A stretch of DNA of 64,000 nucleotides, from positions 1 to 64,000 of the forward strand of contig CALUQE010000004.1 of the NCBI GenBank assembly GCA_944322845.1. Reading direction: 5' to 3'. Every line of letters starts with the position of its first letter. Position 1 is the stretch's first letter. Below the pieces are notes generated by a model. The model ran no database searches and was not told the origin of the DNA. It saw nothing but the letters and a program-made list of their open reading frames with translations. Of this stretch, positions 1 through 8,185 are shown in pieces. A program made the position numbers and the translations under genes. The stretch comes from Candidatus Gastranaerophilales bacterium (GTDB taxonomy: Bacteria; Cyanobacteriota; Vampirovibrionia; Gastranaerophilales; Gastranaerophilaceae).

Positions 1-58
1 TTATCTTCGCTATCACCCTCTGCTGACCTTGCTACCGGCCGGCTGCATTGAATAAAAA

Positions 59-412
59 CTATTCAGCAGCTTCTGTTCCTTCAGCTTTAGCTTTAGAAGC
101 AGTTGTTCTGATTTTGTTAATCATAACTCTTGCAAAGCCTTGTCTGTGACCTTGTTTCTTTCTGTAGCCTTTTTTAGGTCTCTGTTTGAAAACGATAATC
201 TTTTTAGCTCTGTCAGTTTTAATAACAGTGCCTTCAACCTTAGCATTAGCAACATAAGGCTGGCCTACTTTTGATTTTTTACCGTTTACAATCATAACGA
301 CTTTATCAAAAACAACTTTAGCGTCTTTTTCTTCGCCTAATAATTCGACGTCAACGTAACGTCCTTCTTCAACCTGGTATTGTTTACCACCTGTTTCGAC
401 TATTGCGTACAT
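59..412 (-). CDS. rplU: 50S ribosomal protein L21
   Basis: Structural protein of the large ribosomal subunit that binds 23S rRNA. The 117-residue product opens with MYAIVETGGKQYQV and carries the basic KQRPKKGYRKKQGHRQ segment typical of L21, followed by a short Ala/Lys/Glu-rich tail. The frame is open upstream to 484, but the start at 412 is chosen because the family begins with MYAIV and because AAGGAAG lies just before this ATG. L27 usually follows L21; the 58 bases left at the window edge show no start for it. The identification is secure. Confidence 0.97.
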   Translation of the reverse strand: MYAIVETGGKQYQVEEGRYVDVELLGEEKDAKVVFDKVVMIVNGKKSKVGQPYVANAKVEGTVIKTDRAKKIIVFKQRPKKGYRKKQGHRQGFARVMINKIRTTASKAKAEGTEAAE

Positions 413-542
413 TGTACTTCCTTTCTTTTTCGGGAATCGTAGGGAGTATCGGCTTCTGGTACAAGGCTTACTGCCTTTTCCCATTTAATTCCGGCCTGCC
501 CGTTTAGATACGATTAACCCATCTAATACTATTTACATTATA
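413..542 (-). promoter_or_regulatory. rplU promoter and leader
   Basis: A consensus -10 (TATAAT on the minus strand, 537-542) lies about 125 bases before the rplU start. The transcript would carry a leader of roughly 115 nt, including a small AAGGC/GCCTT hairpin near 465-480. Ribosomal protein leaders often bind the product for autoregulation; that role is only inferred here. No clear -35 is seen at 17 bp. Confidence 0.4.
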
Positions 543-584
543 TACATGTACCACAAGCCCGAAGCGGGTGTCAAGGCTATTTGT

Positions 585-1967
585 TTAAATTTGTTTACAT
601 TTTTTTGCCCGAAGTTTTTGCTGTGTTTTCAGGATAAATTGTTTAATTGTTGAATAATATCCGATTGCCAGAACGAGCGAAGCCGCAAGCCATGCAATCG
701 GACCGGCATAAAAGACTCCAAAGTAACCGATTCTTGCAGCAAGATATACGGCCGCAAACGCCCGCATAAGAAGTTCTCCGGCAGAAGCAAGCATCGGAAT
801 GACAGCCCTTCCCAATCCCTGCAAAGCGTTTCTGTAAATAAAAATCTGTGCAAGGAAGAAATAAAACAATGAACTTATAAACAAATATGAATGAGCAATT
901 TCAACTATATCTTCGTTTTTGTATCCGACAAAAATCCTTACAAAATGTCCGCCCCAGAAGTGCATAATAACAGCCATAACAATACTCAATCCGACATTTA
1001 TAAGAGAAGCTCTTTTAACCCCAAACCTGATTCTTGAAAAATTACCCGCACCGAAATTCTGTGCAACAAAAGAAGCCAGTGCCACTCCGAACGAAATCAT
1101 AGGAAGAGTTGCAATCTGCTCTATTCTTAATGCTGCGGTAAAAGCCGCAATTACTTCCGGCCCGAAAGAATTGCATACACTCTGTATAATAAGGATACTT
1201 GTTCCCAGTATTGCAAACTGTGCCGCCATAGGAAGCCCGACTTTTATATGCTCAAGAGCAAATTTATAATCTTTCTTCCAGTCAAAAATCCAATCTTGTT
1301 TTTTAAAATGCAAAATCGGGAAATGTTTTTTGACATACCATACACAAAGCAAAGCCGAAAACGCCTGCGAAAGAACCAGAGCACAGGCAGAGCCCGGCAC
1401 GCCCCAGTGAAATTCAAGTATAAATAAAAGTGCAAGAAAAATATTTAAAACCGAAGCTATAATCAAACAATAAAGCGGTGTCATACTGTCACCGAGAGCT
1501 CTTATAACACTTGCAAGCAAATTATAAAAATTTGCAATAACAAGACCCGCAATAACAATCTGAATGTAATAATATGCATCTTTATAAATCTCCTGCGGAA
1601 CATTCATAAGATGCAAAATTACAGGCATTGCGGCAGCGCAAATAACAGTAAATACAAGCGTAAGCCCAAAACTCAAAATTGTTGACATTGTAACGGAACG
1701 CCTTACGCCGTCATAATCTTTTGCGCCGAATTTTTGCCCTGTTATAACCGCAAATCCGTTTGTCATCCCGACAATTATAAACATAATCAGGAAAAACAAA
1801 GGAGCTACGGCTCCGACTGCCGCAAGCGCATCCATTCCGAGAGTTCTTCCGACAATAATTATATCCGCAATATTATAGAACTGCTGGAATATATTTCCGA
1901 TTAAAAGCGGAATTGAAAACAGCAGCATTATTTTTAACGGTGCTCCCTTTGTCAAATCGTTAATCAT
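585..1967 (-). CDS. MATE family efflux transporter
   Basis: Inner-membrane multidrug/cation antiporter of the MATE family (NorM/DinF-like), exporting organic cations or drugs in exchange for Na+ or H+. The 460-residue protein has about 12 hydrophobic segments and the family N-terminus MINDLTKGAPLK..FSIPLLIGNIFQQFYNIAD. A TTG five codons upstream is also in frame, but GAGG lies nine bases before the ATG at 1967, so that start is preferred. The gene stands alone, divergent from the peroxiredoxin gene. The substrate cannot be read from sequence. Confidence 0.92.
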   Translation of the reverse strand: MINDLTKGAPLKIMLLFSIPLLIGNIFQQFYNIADIIIVGRTLGMDALAAVGAVAPLFFLIMFIIVGMTNGFAVITGQKFGAKDYDGVRRSVTMSTILSFGLTLVFTVICAAAMPVILHLMNVPQEIYKDAYYYIQIVIAGLVIANFYNLLASVIRALGDSMTPLYCLIIASVLNIFLALLFILEFHWGVPGSACALVLSQAFSALLCVWYVKKHFPILHFKKQDWIFDWKKDYKFALEHIKVGLPMAAQFAILGTSILIIQSVCNSFGPEVIAAFTAALRIEQIATLPMISFGVALASFVAQNFGAGNFSRIRFGVKRASLINVGLSIVMAVIMHFWGGHFVRIFVGYKNEDIVEIAHSYLFISSLFYFFLAQIFIYRNALQGLGRAVIPMLASAGELLMRAFAAVYLAARIGYFGVFYAGPIAWLAASLVLAIGYYSTIKQFILKTQQKLRAKKCKQI

Positions 1968-2110
1968 TTCGTCTAGCCTCAATAATTATTATAAATGAAA
2001 AACTCAAAGGGTAAATGGGGGAGTCAAAAGTTTCGATACATTGGCTTAACCGGCTTGCTGACTGGCAGTTTTTATGCAATTATGCTAAATTGAGAAAAAA
2101 GGAGGGTCTT

Positions 2111-2569
2111 ATGTCAGAAATAAAACTTCAGGGCTTGAGTGCCGAAGGCGAAGAAAGAGAATACGAACTTTCCGGTTTTAAAGGCGAAAGAGTAGTACTT
2201 TATTTTTACCCGAAAGATAATACATCAGGTTGCACACAGGAAGCATGCGACTTTAGAGATAACATCAACCGGCTTATTTCTTCCGCAGCGGTTATAGGTG
2301 TAAGTCCTGACAGTATTAAAAGCCACAAAAAGTTTAAAGAAAATCACGATCTTAATTTCATCCTTCTTTCAGATCCTGAACATACTCTCTCAGAACAATT
2401 CGGAGTCTGGAAAGAAAAATCAATGTACGGCAGAAAATATATGGGAATTGAACGTTCAACTTTTGTTCTTGATAAAGAAGGAAATATTGAAAAAGAGTGG
2501 AGAAAAGTCAAGGTTAAAGGTCACGTTGACGAGGTTCTTGAGTATTTAAAATCTCACGCCGCCAATTAA
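2111..2569 (+). CDS. bcp: Thioredoxin-dependent peroxiredoxin (Bcp type)
   Basis: Reduces H2O2 and organic hydroperoxides in the cytoplasm using thioredoxin. The 152-residue protein carries the peroxidatic cysteine in the TSGCTQEAC motif (C41) and a second cysteine at C46, the spacing of atypical 2-Cys Bcp proteins. The start at 2111 is set by AAAAAAGGAGG directly upstream; the longer open frame from 2015 has no such site. The last 56 bases overlap the 3' end of the convergent pnuC-like gene. This fits oxidative-stress defence in an anaerobe. Confidence 0.93.
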   Translation: MSEIKLQGLSAEGEEREYELSGFKGERVVLYFYPKDNTSGCTQEACDFRDNINRLISSAAVIGVSPDSIKSHKKFKENHDLNFILLSDPEHTLSEQFGVWKEKSMYGRKYMGIERSTFVLDKEGNIEKEWRKVKVKGHVDEVLEYLKSHAAN

Positions 2570-3212
2570 TATAAAAATATATCGCAAGGATAAAATAAAC
2601 GCTCCACATAATAACTGTAGAATAGACTTTCTCACCGCTGAGTGCTATAAGAATCCACATTAAAGCAGAAAGTCCGTTTACAACCATCCAAACAACCCAC
2701 TGTTCGATTGCGCGGCGAACTGTCAAATACATTCCGGCAATTGAAAAAACTGTAGTAATCCCGTCTATGACGGGATTTTTGTCATTAGTTAAATAAAGAA
2801 TTATAATTGCTGCAACGCTTATTACCGCAGTTATACAAAAAAGAATTACCCTGTCTTTATTTGACAGAGAAATTTTTACAATCTCACTTTTACCCTTCTT
2901 TAAATGTTTATTCCATCTGAAAAATCCCAGAATCTGCATAGGAATGTAGTACCCGAGATATAGAATCAGGTTTCCCCACAAAGCATTATGAAATGCGAGA
3001 TATCCGTAAAATCCCGAGCCGGAAAGTCCAAATATATAACAAACAGGATTGCCTTTTCCAGCCATAAATGTGTAAGTTATTCCGAAAAACGCCGAACAAA
3101 CTGCCGCCGGATCATCTTTAAAAACCAGAAAATTAACAATAAGCAAAAGATAAATAAGCGCAAGAAATAAAGCTTCTGAAAACTTTAAATTTATATATTT
3201 AATAATTTTCAT
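2514..3212 (-). CDS. pnuC: PnuC-like nicotinamide riboside transporter
   Basis: Inner-membrane facilitator of the PnuC/SWEET-like family, importing nicotinamide riboside or a related vitamin for NAD synthesis. The 232-residue protein has seven or eight hydrophobic segments and the family signature QWVVWMVVNGLSALMW near residue 170-185, plus a Tyr/Gly-rich NLILYLGYYIPMQILGFFRW stretch. Some PnuC homologues move thiamine or riboflavin (PnuT, PnuX), so the exact vitamin is uncertain. Its start is only 24 bases from the divergent gene at 3237, and its end overlaps bcp. Confidence 0.85.
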   Translation of the reverse strand: MKIIKYINLKFSEALFLALIYLLLIVNFLVFKDDPAAVCSAFFGITYTFMAGKGNPVCYIFGLSGSGFYGYLAFHNALWGNLILYLGYYIPMQILGFFRWNKHLKKGKSEIVKISLSNKDRVILFCITAVISVAAIIILYLTNDKNPVIDGITTVFSIAGMYLTVRRAIEQWVVWMVVNGLSALMWILIALSGEKVYSTVIMWSVYFILAIYFYINWRREILNTQEPRQRDL

Positions 3213-3236
3213 ATTTATGTTATCTAATAAAAATAG

Positions 3237-4241
3237 ATGAAAGTAAATTCAAACAGGGATATCTCATTCAAAAGTATCTATACAAATAAAGCTCTAAAGA
3301 AGGGATTGGAGTTTGCTGCCGATGACGGCGCATTATTTGCGGCAACAGCAACGCTATTGCTTTCTGCGGGAGCACGTCCTGCCGCAATCTGGCTTGCTCC
3401 GCATACGGATAAAGAAAATAAAATCGTAGCCTGCGCCAAATCAATTGCCTCCAGCGGCGCGGGATATTTGTTAACGCTCGGAGTTTCGACACCATTTACA
3501 AATGCAATCAGCAAAATTGATAACAACCCTCAAAAATATCTTAAGCCGGAAACTATTAAATTTTTAAAAAACGGAAGCGAAAAATTATACCAATCAAAAA
3601 GTTACACATTTGCGACTCAGCTTTTCAAATTAGGGCTGGGTCTTATTGTTGCCGTGCCGAAGGCTGTACTCACCTGCGCAGGAATGCCTTTTGTAATGCA
3701 AAAAGTTTTTCACAAACCAAAACCTCAAAAGCAACAGCAGCAGGAGGATTTAACTTTTAAAGGTAAAGGAAGCGAAAAGTTTACACATGGAATAGGGAAA
3801 ATTCTCGATACAAAAGGAATGCAGAAATTTTCTGACAGATTTAAAGATTCAAACTTCCCAATGCACATAGTTGCGGCAACAGATGCGCTTAATACCGGTG
3901 CATTTATCCATGAAATTAACCGCAGTGAAAAAATTGAAGAAAAACGGAAAAAAGCCTTAATTTACAATGCAGGCATTTCAACCGGATTAAGCATAATAAG
4001 CAGTTATATTTTAGATAAATTGACGGTAAAACCGACTCAAAAGTTTATTGAAAAGTTCAAAAATGCAAATCTTAAAGACCCTAACCTTGATAAGCAGATT
4101 GAAGGTATAAAAATTGCAAAACCGATTCTTCTTGTCGGCTGCGTATATTATATGCTGATTCCTTTCATATCAACGTTTCTGGCTGACATAGCCGACCACA
4201 ATCCTAAACTCGATATCCCACATAAAAGTAAAAAATCTTAA
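3237..4241 (+). CDS. Lineage-specific membrane protein with SFxG-type motifs
   Basis: I do not recognise a characterised family. The 334-residue protein begins MKVNSNRDISFKSIYTN and has a second similar motif, DLTFKGKGSEKF, at about 174-185. Hydrophobic stretches lie near 28-55, 65-88, 128-152, 240-260 and 292-315, so it is probably a polytopic membrane protein. A QKQQQQE run separates the halves. There is no ribosome binding site; TAATAA sits six bases before ATG, which would suit a leaderless mRNA. The same short motif recurs in other unknown proteins of the window (15394, 15796, 20416, 48682). Confidence 0.75.
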   Translation: MKVNSNRDISFKSIYTNKALKKGLEFAADDGALFAATATLLLSAGARPAAIWLAPHTDKENKIVACAKSIASSGAGYLLTLGVSTPFTNAISKIDNNPQKYLKPETIKFLKNGSEKLYQSKSYTFATQLFKLGLGLIVAVPKAVLTCAGMPFVMQKVFHKPKPQKQQQQEDLTFKGKGSEKFTHGIGKILDTKGMQKFSDRFKDSNFPMHIVAATDALNTGAFIHEINRSEKIEEKRKKALIYNAGISTGLSIISSYILDKLTVKPTQKFIEKFKNANLKDPNLDKQIEGIKIAKPILLVGCVYYMLIPFISTFLADIADHNPKLDIPHKSKKS

Positions 4242-4262
4242 TTTTACATCCCCTTTCAAATT

Positions 4263-4402
4263 TTACATAACATTTTGTATAAAATGGTGCTACGCACGTA
4301 GATTTTGGAACGGCTTCACGTTGAAATCTCCAAATGATTTTTGAAACTCTGAATCCGCCTTTTGGTCTACTTACATAACATTTTATACAAAATGTTATGT
4401 AA
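4263..4402. repeat. 140-bp element with 24-bp perfect terminal inverted repeats
   Basis: The 24 bases at 4263-4286 are the exact reverse complement of 4379-4402. The right arm is itself near-palindromic (ACATAACATTTT, ATAC, AAAATGTTATGT at 4373-4400). The 92-bp interior has no ORF but holds further small inverted repeats, such as CTACG-CA-CGTAG near 4290-4301. This architecture fits a MITE-like non-autonomous element or a structured RNA. No clear target-site duplication is visible. It sits 38 bases before the gene at 4441. Confidence 0.6.
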
Positions 4403-4440
4403 TATGCTAAAACACAATATTCACAATAGAAAGGAGCCTT

Positions 4441-4722
4441 ATGAATATCAATTCTTACAATACTTATTCAATTCTGGCACAAGCAGAAGAAAAAAACGGT
4501 AAAGAGATTGAAGAAATTATTAATAAAGCCGAAAAAATGTGCGAATTAAAATCGATTAATTCCGCAAAAGACTATATTAAACAAAACTGGAATATTGAAG
4601 GAGATGTTAACTCTTACTTTCTTGCTCCGGATTGTTTTTTGAATATTCGTGAATCTAATAAACTCTATGTCGTTAATTTTATCTGTAAAGCTGAAAACAT
4701 AAGTTATTACTTTAATAAATAA
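4441..4722 (+). CDS. Small hypothetical protein
   Basis: A 93-residue protein with no recognisable family. It is preceded by a strong AAAGGAG site seven bases before ATG, which supports translation. The N-terminal half is predicted helical (EEKNGKEIEEIINKAEKM) and the C-terminal half is Tyr/Phe-rich. No signal peptide or membrane segment is seen. It lies 17 bases upstream of the 4740 gene, which has its own strong ribosome site, so the two are probably cotranscribed. Confidence 0.65.
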   Translation: MNINSYNTYSILAQAEEKNGKEIEEIINKAEKMCELKSINSAKDYIKQNWNIEGDVNSYFLAPDCFLNIRESNKLYVVNFICKAENISYYFNK

Positions 4723-4739
4723 TCAGAAAGGAGATTTGG

Positions 4740-6167
4740 ATGTTAAAAAGTTTTAATGAAAACAGGTTTCTGAAAAATGAGTATGGCGTAGCTATGCCAT
4801 ACAAACTTGCAGTTAATACAACGCTTAAAGTAGAAAAAGTTGAGGAATCTGCAGATTTTGATATTAATTCTATTAATGACAGATTGGGACAGGGTGATAA
4901 AGATGCGTTAAAAGAGTTGGAAGCTCAGAGGATTTCTTACTCTTTAATTGAAAATGCTAACGGCTATACTGTCAAGTATAGTTATGAAGGCAGCAATTAT
5001 ACTATTGTATACTTTGCACCGGAGACACCTGCAACCGGTGTTGACGAAGCTGGAAATACAGGCGCTGCAGGAAATGTCGGTGAGACAGAAGACACGGAGG
5101 CGCCTTCCGATGTTGAAGAATCTGACGGCACAGAAGCACCTTCCGGTACAGAGGAACCTGAAGAAACAGAAGAAACAGATTTTGTATTTGATTATGCAGC
5201 CGCAGGTGTTGACGAAGATGTTAAAGCCGAAAATCTTTATAATGAAGACAAAGTTGAAGATAATGATTCTTTAAATAGTTTTACGTATAAAAGGACAAGT
5301 TCATATAATGGTCCTGACTCCGGAAGCTGGGACGCTTTATTTGCTGAATTAGAAAAAATGAAGCCGCAATTAAAAGAATACATGAAACAGCAGCTTGAAA
5401 AATATGGTTTTGTATATGATGAAGAAACTGCCGATAAACTTTTGAATCAATTTATAACAGAAGCCGTTGAAACACTAATTGCTGATCTGCAGATCAAAGA
5501 AAAAGAAGAAAAATACGGCAACGACATTAAACATTTCGTAAGCCTTATAGATGAACCTCATGAACCTTTAGAAACGATTGAAGATCTTGTAAATTACATC
5601 AAAGACAAGCTGGACTTGACCAAGGAAGATACCGGCGCTCAATATAATTCAGTCTCACTTGTTGATAAAAAGGAGACACCATACGAAAATAAATGGTATC
5701 TTGACATGTTTGAAAAGAATGAAGATAATCAGAATAGCAACGAACTTACTGAATTATCAGCAAATTCAAGTGAATACAGCATTTATATTGACGAAGACGG
5801 TTATCTTTTAGAAACAGCGGATTATTTCCTTACGGAAGAAGAAAAAGAATTGAAACAAATTCTACAAATGCTCAAAGGGCAAGGAAGTATACCTGTTGTT
5901 AAAACCAAAAATGAAGCAATAGAATATATAGACAAATATACTTCGCATTTACAAAAAGTATTGCAGCACCGTTATCTATTAATGCCGGAAGAACAATTTA
6001 ATCAAATATTTAATAATCTTGTTTCTTCTTTTAAAAACAATCAAATCCCTGATCCTGATGAAATTGGTATGATTTATATACACGAAGTGCTGCAGGCCTT
6101 TGATGATTATGTCAGAGAAGAAATGCAAAAAAAATATAATGAATTTCTTGAAAATTCTTGGAATTAA
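4740..6167 (+). CDS. Large acidic hypothetical protein
   Basis: A 475-residue protein of unknown function with a near-perfect AGAAAGGAG ribosome site. Residues about 95-155 form a low-complexity Glu/Thr/Pro/Gly linker containing two TEAPS units. The C-terminal two-thirds is helical and charged, with no catalytic motif I can recognise. No signal peptide or membrane segment is present. The N-terminal part may be a small folded domain and the linker a spacer. A strong terminator follows, so it ends the 4441-6167 unit. Confidence 0.7.
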   Translation: MLKSFNENRFLKNEYGVAMPYKLAVNTTLKVEKVEESADFDINSINDRLGQGDKDALKELEAQRISYSLIENANGYTVKYSYEGSNYTIVYFAPETPATGVDEAGNTGAAGNVGETEDTEAPSDVEESDGTEAPSGTEEPEETEETDFVFDYAAAGVDEDVKAENLYNEDKVEDNDSLNSFTYKRTSSYNGPDSGSWDALFAELEKMKPQLKEYMKQQLEKYGFVYDEETADKLLNQFITEAVETLIADLQIKEKEEKYGNDIKHFVSLIDEPHEPLETIEDLVNYIKDKLDLTKEDTGAQYNSVSLVDKKETPYENKWYLDMFEKNEDNQNSNELTELSANSSEYSIYIDEDGYLLETADYFLTEEEKELKQILQMLKGQGSIPVVKTKNEAIEYIDKYTSHLQKVLQHRYLLMPEEQFNQIFNNLVSSFKNNQIPDPDEIGMIYIHEVLQAFDDYVREEMQKKYNEFLENSWN

Positions 6168-6169
6168 AC

Positions 6170-6205
6170 AAAAAAATGTACGCCTGAAAAGCGTACATTT
6201 TTTTT
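6170..6205 (+). terminator. Rho-independent terminator
   Basis: AAAATGTACGC pairs with GCGTACATTTT across a CTGAAAA loop and runs into a T tract. It directly follows the stop of the 4740 gene. Confidence 0.9.
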
Positions 6206-6284
6206 ATAATAGAAATTGATTAACAATTTCACAGAAGTGAAATCTTATGTTATCATTATTAAAAAGGAAGAGGAAAAGAAGAGT

Positions 6285-6980
6285 ATGGAAAATAATAATA
6301 AGCCGGTTGTTCATTTGATTTCTAAGCCGGAAAATATGTTAAAGACGATATATACGGCAGCAAGAACCTGCTATAGTGCAGACAGCCCGTTTAATATATA
6401 TAACAGCACAGATGACGAAGAAAAAATGCTTAAGCTTATTGAAAGAGTTGTTTCTTCGGGACATTATTCGGTTATTGAGCATATTCAGGTAACTTTTGCA
6501 ATCTCAAATGTTTCAAGAGCCTGCACTCATCAGCTTGTAAGACACCGTCACATGTCTTTTTCCCAAAAATCACAAAGATACGTTAAGGAAAAAGGACAGT
6601 TTGATTATATAATTCCTCCGACAATTGAAAAGAACGAAGAATTAAAAGCTAAATTTATTAACTTTATGGAAGAGGTTTCTAAAATTTATACGGAATTTAC
6701 GGAAGCCGGTATCCCGGCGGAAGATGCAAGAGCCGTCCTTCCGAACGCAGCGGCAAGTTCTATTGTTGCAAGCTTAAACCTCAGAGAAATGATTCACCTT
6801 GCAAACCTGAGACTCTGCACAAGAGCACAGTACGAAATCAGAACCATGGTTAAGATGATGTGTGATGAGCTTGTAAAAGCTGAGCCGTGGTTAAAGCCTT
6901 ATCTTGTTCCGAAATGCGAAAGATTGGGTTATTGCGATGAGGATAAATCATGCGGAAGGAAGCCTAAACTTAGCGTATGA
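6285..6980 (+). CDS. thyX: FAD-dependent thymidylate synthase
   Basis: Makes dTMP from dUMP with methylene-tetrahydrofolate and FAD/NADPH, replacing ThyA. The 231-residue protein has the ThyX signature RHRHMSFSQKSQRY at 86-99, with the RHR and SxR residues that bind FAD and dUMP. The open frame begins at 6216, but the start at 6285 is favoured by GGAAGAGGAAAAG and by family length. The next gene overlaps it by four bases (ATGA), so the two are translationally coupled. Its use suggests a folate economy without ThyA, common in low-GC anaerobes. Confidence 0.97.
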   Translation: MENNNKPVVHLISKPENMLKTIYTAARTCYSADSPFNIYNSTDDEEKMLKLIERVVSSGHYSVIEHIQVTFAISNVSRACTHQLVRHRHMSFSQKSQRYVKEKGQFDYIIPPTIEKNEELKAKFINFMEEVSKIYTEFTEAGIPAEDARAVLPNAAASSIVASLNLREMIHLANLRLCTRAQYEIRTMVKMMCDELVKAEPWLKPYLVPKCERLGYCDEDKSCGRKPKLSV

Positions 6981-7777
6981 AAAAACTTGCAATAATACTT
7001 ACAATATTATTCCTGCTTCTGGTCGTTATATATTTTGTAATCTTTAAGCCTGAAAAGTATCAGGAGAAAGATTTGTACGACTCGATTCTCGAGCGTGGCA
7101 CGATTAAAGTCGGGATAAATACAGATGCCAAACCTTTCGGATTTTTTGACGAAAATTGGGAAGTTAAGGGTTACGATGCTGATTTAGCAAGATATATAGC
7201 CCAATACATCCTGAAATCACCGAATGCTGTAGAATTCTATTCCGTCACTCCCGAGAACAGAATGCTTAAAGTATCTACAGGAGAAGTCGATATAGTAATA
7301 GCAACGATGACCATAACTCCTCAAAGACAGGAAATTATTGATTTTTCAGTTCCTTATGATGTTGCAGGACAGGCACTTCTGGTGCGTTCAAACAGTATGA
7401 TTAAATCTATTGCCGATTTATCAGGACAAAATGTCGGAGTTGTTTTCGGAACTACAGCTGAAAAAAATATGCTTAATCTTGCACCGACTGCTAATATTAT
7501 CGGGTTTAGAAATTACAGAACCGCATATCAGGCTCTGAAAGAGGGCAAAATCGATGCTTTAACCTCTGATGATACGATTCTCAACAGATTTGTATACGAG
7601 GATAAATCCGTAAAACTGCTGCCAAAAAGATATACACGGGAACCTTACGGAATCGCTCTAAGAAAAGGTAAAACAACAAAACGGCTAAGAGAAAATATCA
7701 ACTTTGCAATCAAAGATATGCACAGAAAAAATGTTATTCTGCGGCTGCGCCGCAAGTGGCTTTTTAATGCAGAATAA
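6977..7777 (+). CDS. Amino-acid-type ABC transporter substrate-binding protein
   Basis: A 266-residue periplasmic binding protein of the SBP_bac_3 family, which captures polar amino acids for ABC import. A hydrophobic segment at residues 4-23 has no lipobox cysteine, so it is either an uncleaved anchor or a signal peptide. The mature part starts with GTIKVGINTDAKPFGF and includes GYDADLARYIA and TITPQRQEIIDFS, both characteristic of the family. No permease or ATPase gene is next to it. It overlaps thyX by four bases and converges with the GtrA gene with no gap. Confidence 0.88.
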   Translation: MKKLAIILTILFLLLVVIYFVIFKPEKYQEKDLYDSILERGTIKVGINTDAKPFGFFDENWEVKGYDADLARYIAQYILKSPNAVEFYSVTPENRMLKVSTGEVDIVIATMTITPQRQEIIDFSVPYDVAGQALLVRSNSMIKSIADLSGQNVGVVFGTTAEKNMLNLAPTANIIGFRNYRTAYQALKEGKIDALTSDDTILNRFVYEDKSVKLLPKRYTREPYGIALRKGKTTKRLRENINFAIKDMHRKNVILRLRRKWLFNAE

Positions 7778-8176
7778 TTATGCTCTGACTTTAAATGCAA
7801 ATTTTTTGAAAAGAACATAAGTAAAAACTGCGGCTGTTAATGTTGCAATAATTTGTGCTACAAAAACGTTTATATGCAAAAATTTTACAATAAATTCCAG
7901 AAGTCCGGCATTTATCAGATAGCTGAAAAACCATGTTGTACAGCATTTGAGGTATTCTTTTTTCCAGTTGCCTTTTCCTCTGAAAACAAGAAATTTCTGT
8001 GTAGTAAAAGAAACAACCGAAGAGATTGCCCATGCTGCTGCAAGTGCAATTTGATAAAAATGCTCGCCCAGAAGCAGGCAAATTGCGGAATAAATAAGGT
8101 ATGACACGCCGGCGTTAAATCCGCCGACGAGTAAAAACCTTATTTTATCAGATAAATTAAACCAGTATTGTTTCAA
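7778..8176 (-). CDS. GtrA-like family membrane protein
   Basis: A 132-residue protein with four hydrophobic segments and the GtrA opening KIRFLLVGGFNAGVSYLIYS. GtrA proteins help move or position lipid-linked sugars during cell-surface polysaccharide or glycolipid modification. The start is TTG at 8176, preceded by AGGCGG. It lies nine bases downstream of the phosphohexomutase gene and is probably in one operon with it, which fits a role in sugar metabolism. The exact substrate is unknown. Confidence 0.85.
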   Translation of the reverse strand: MKQYWFNLSDKIRFLLVGGFNAGVSYLIYSAICLLLGEHFYQIALAAAWAISSVVSFTTQKFLVFRGKGNWKKEYLKCCTTWFFSYLINAGLLEFIVKFLHINVFVAQIIATLTAAVFTYVLFKKFAFKVRA

Positions 8177-8185
8177 ACTAACCGC

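Noticed and set aside
413..484. Upstream extension of rplU
   Set aside because: The extra 24 residues are not part of L21, and the ribosome site lies before the internal ATG at 412.
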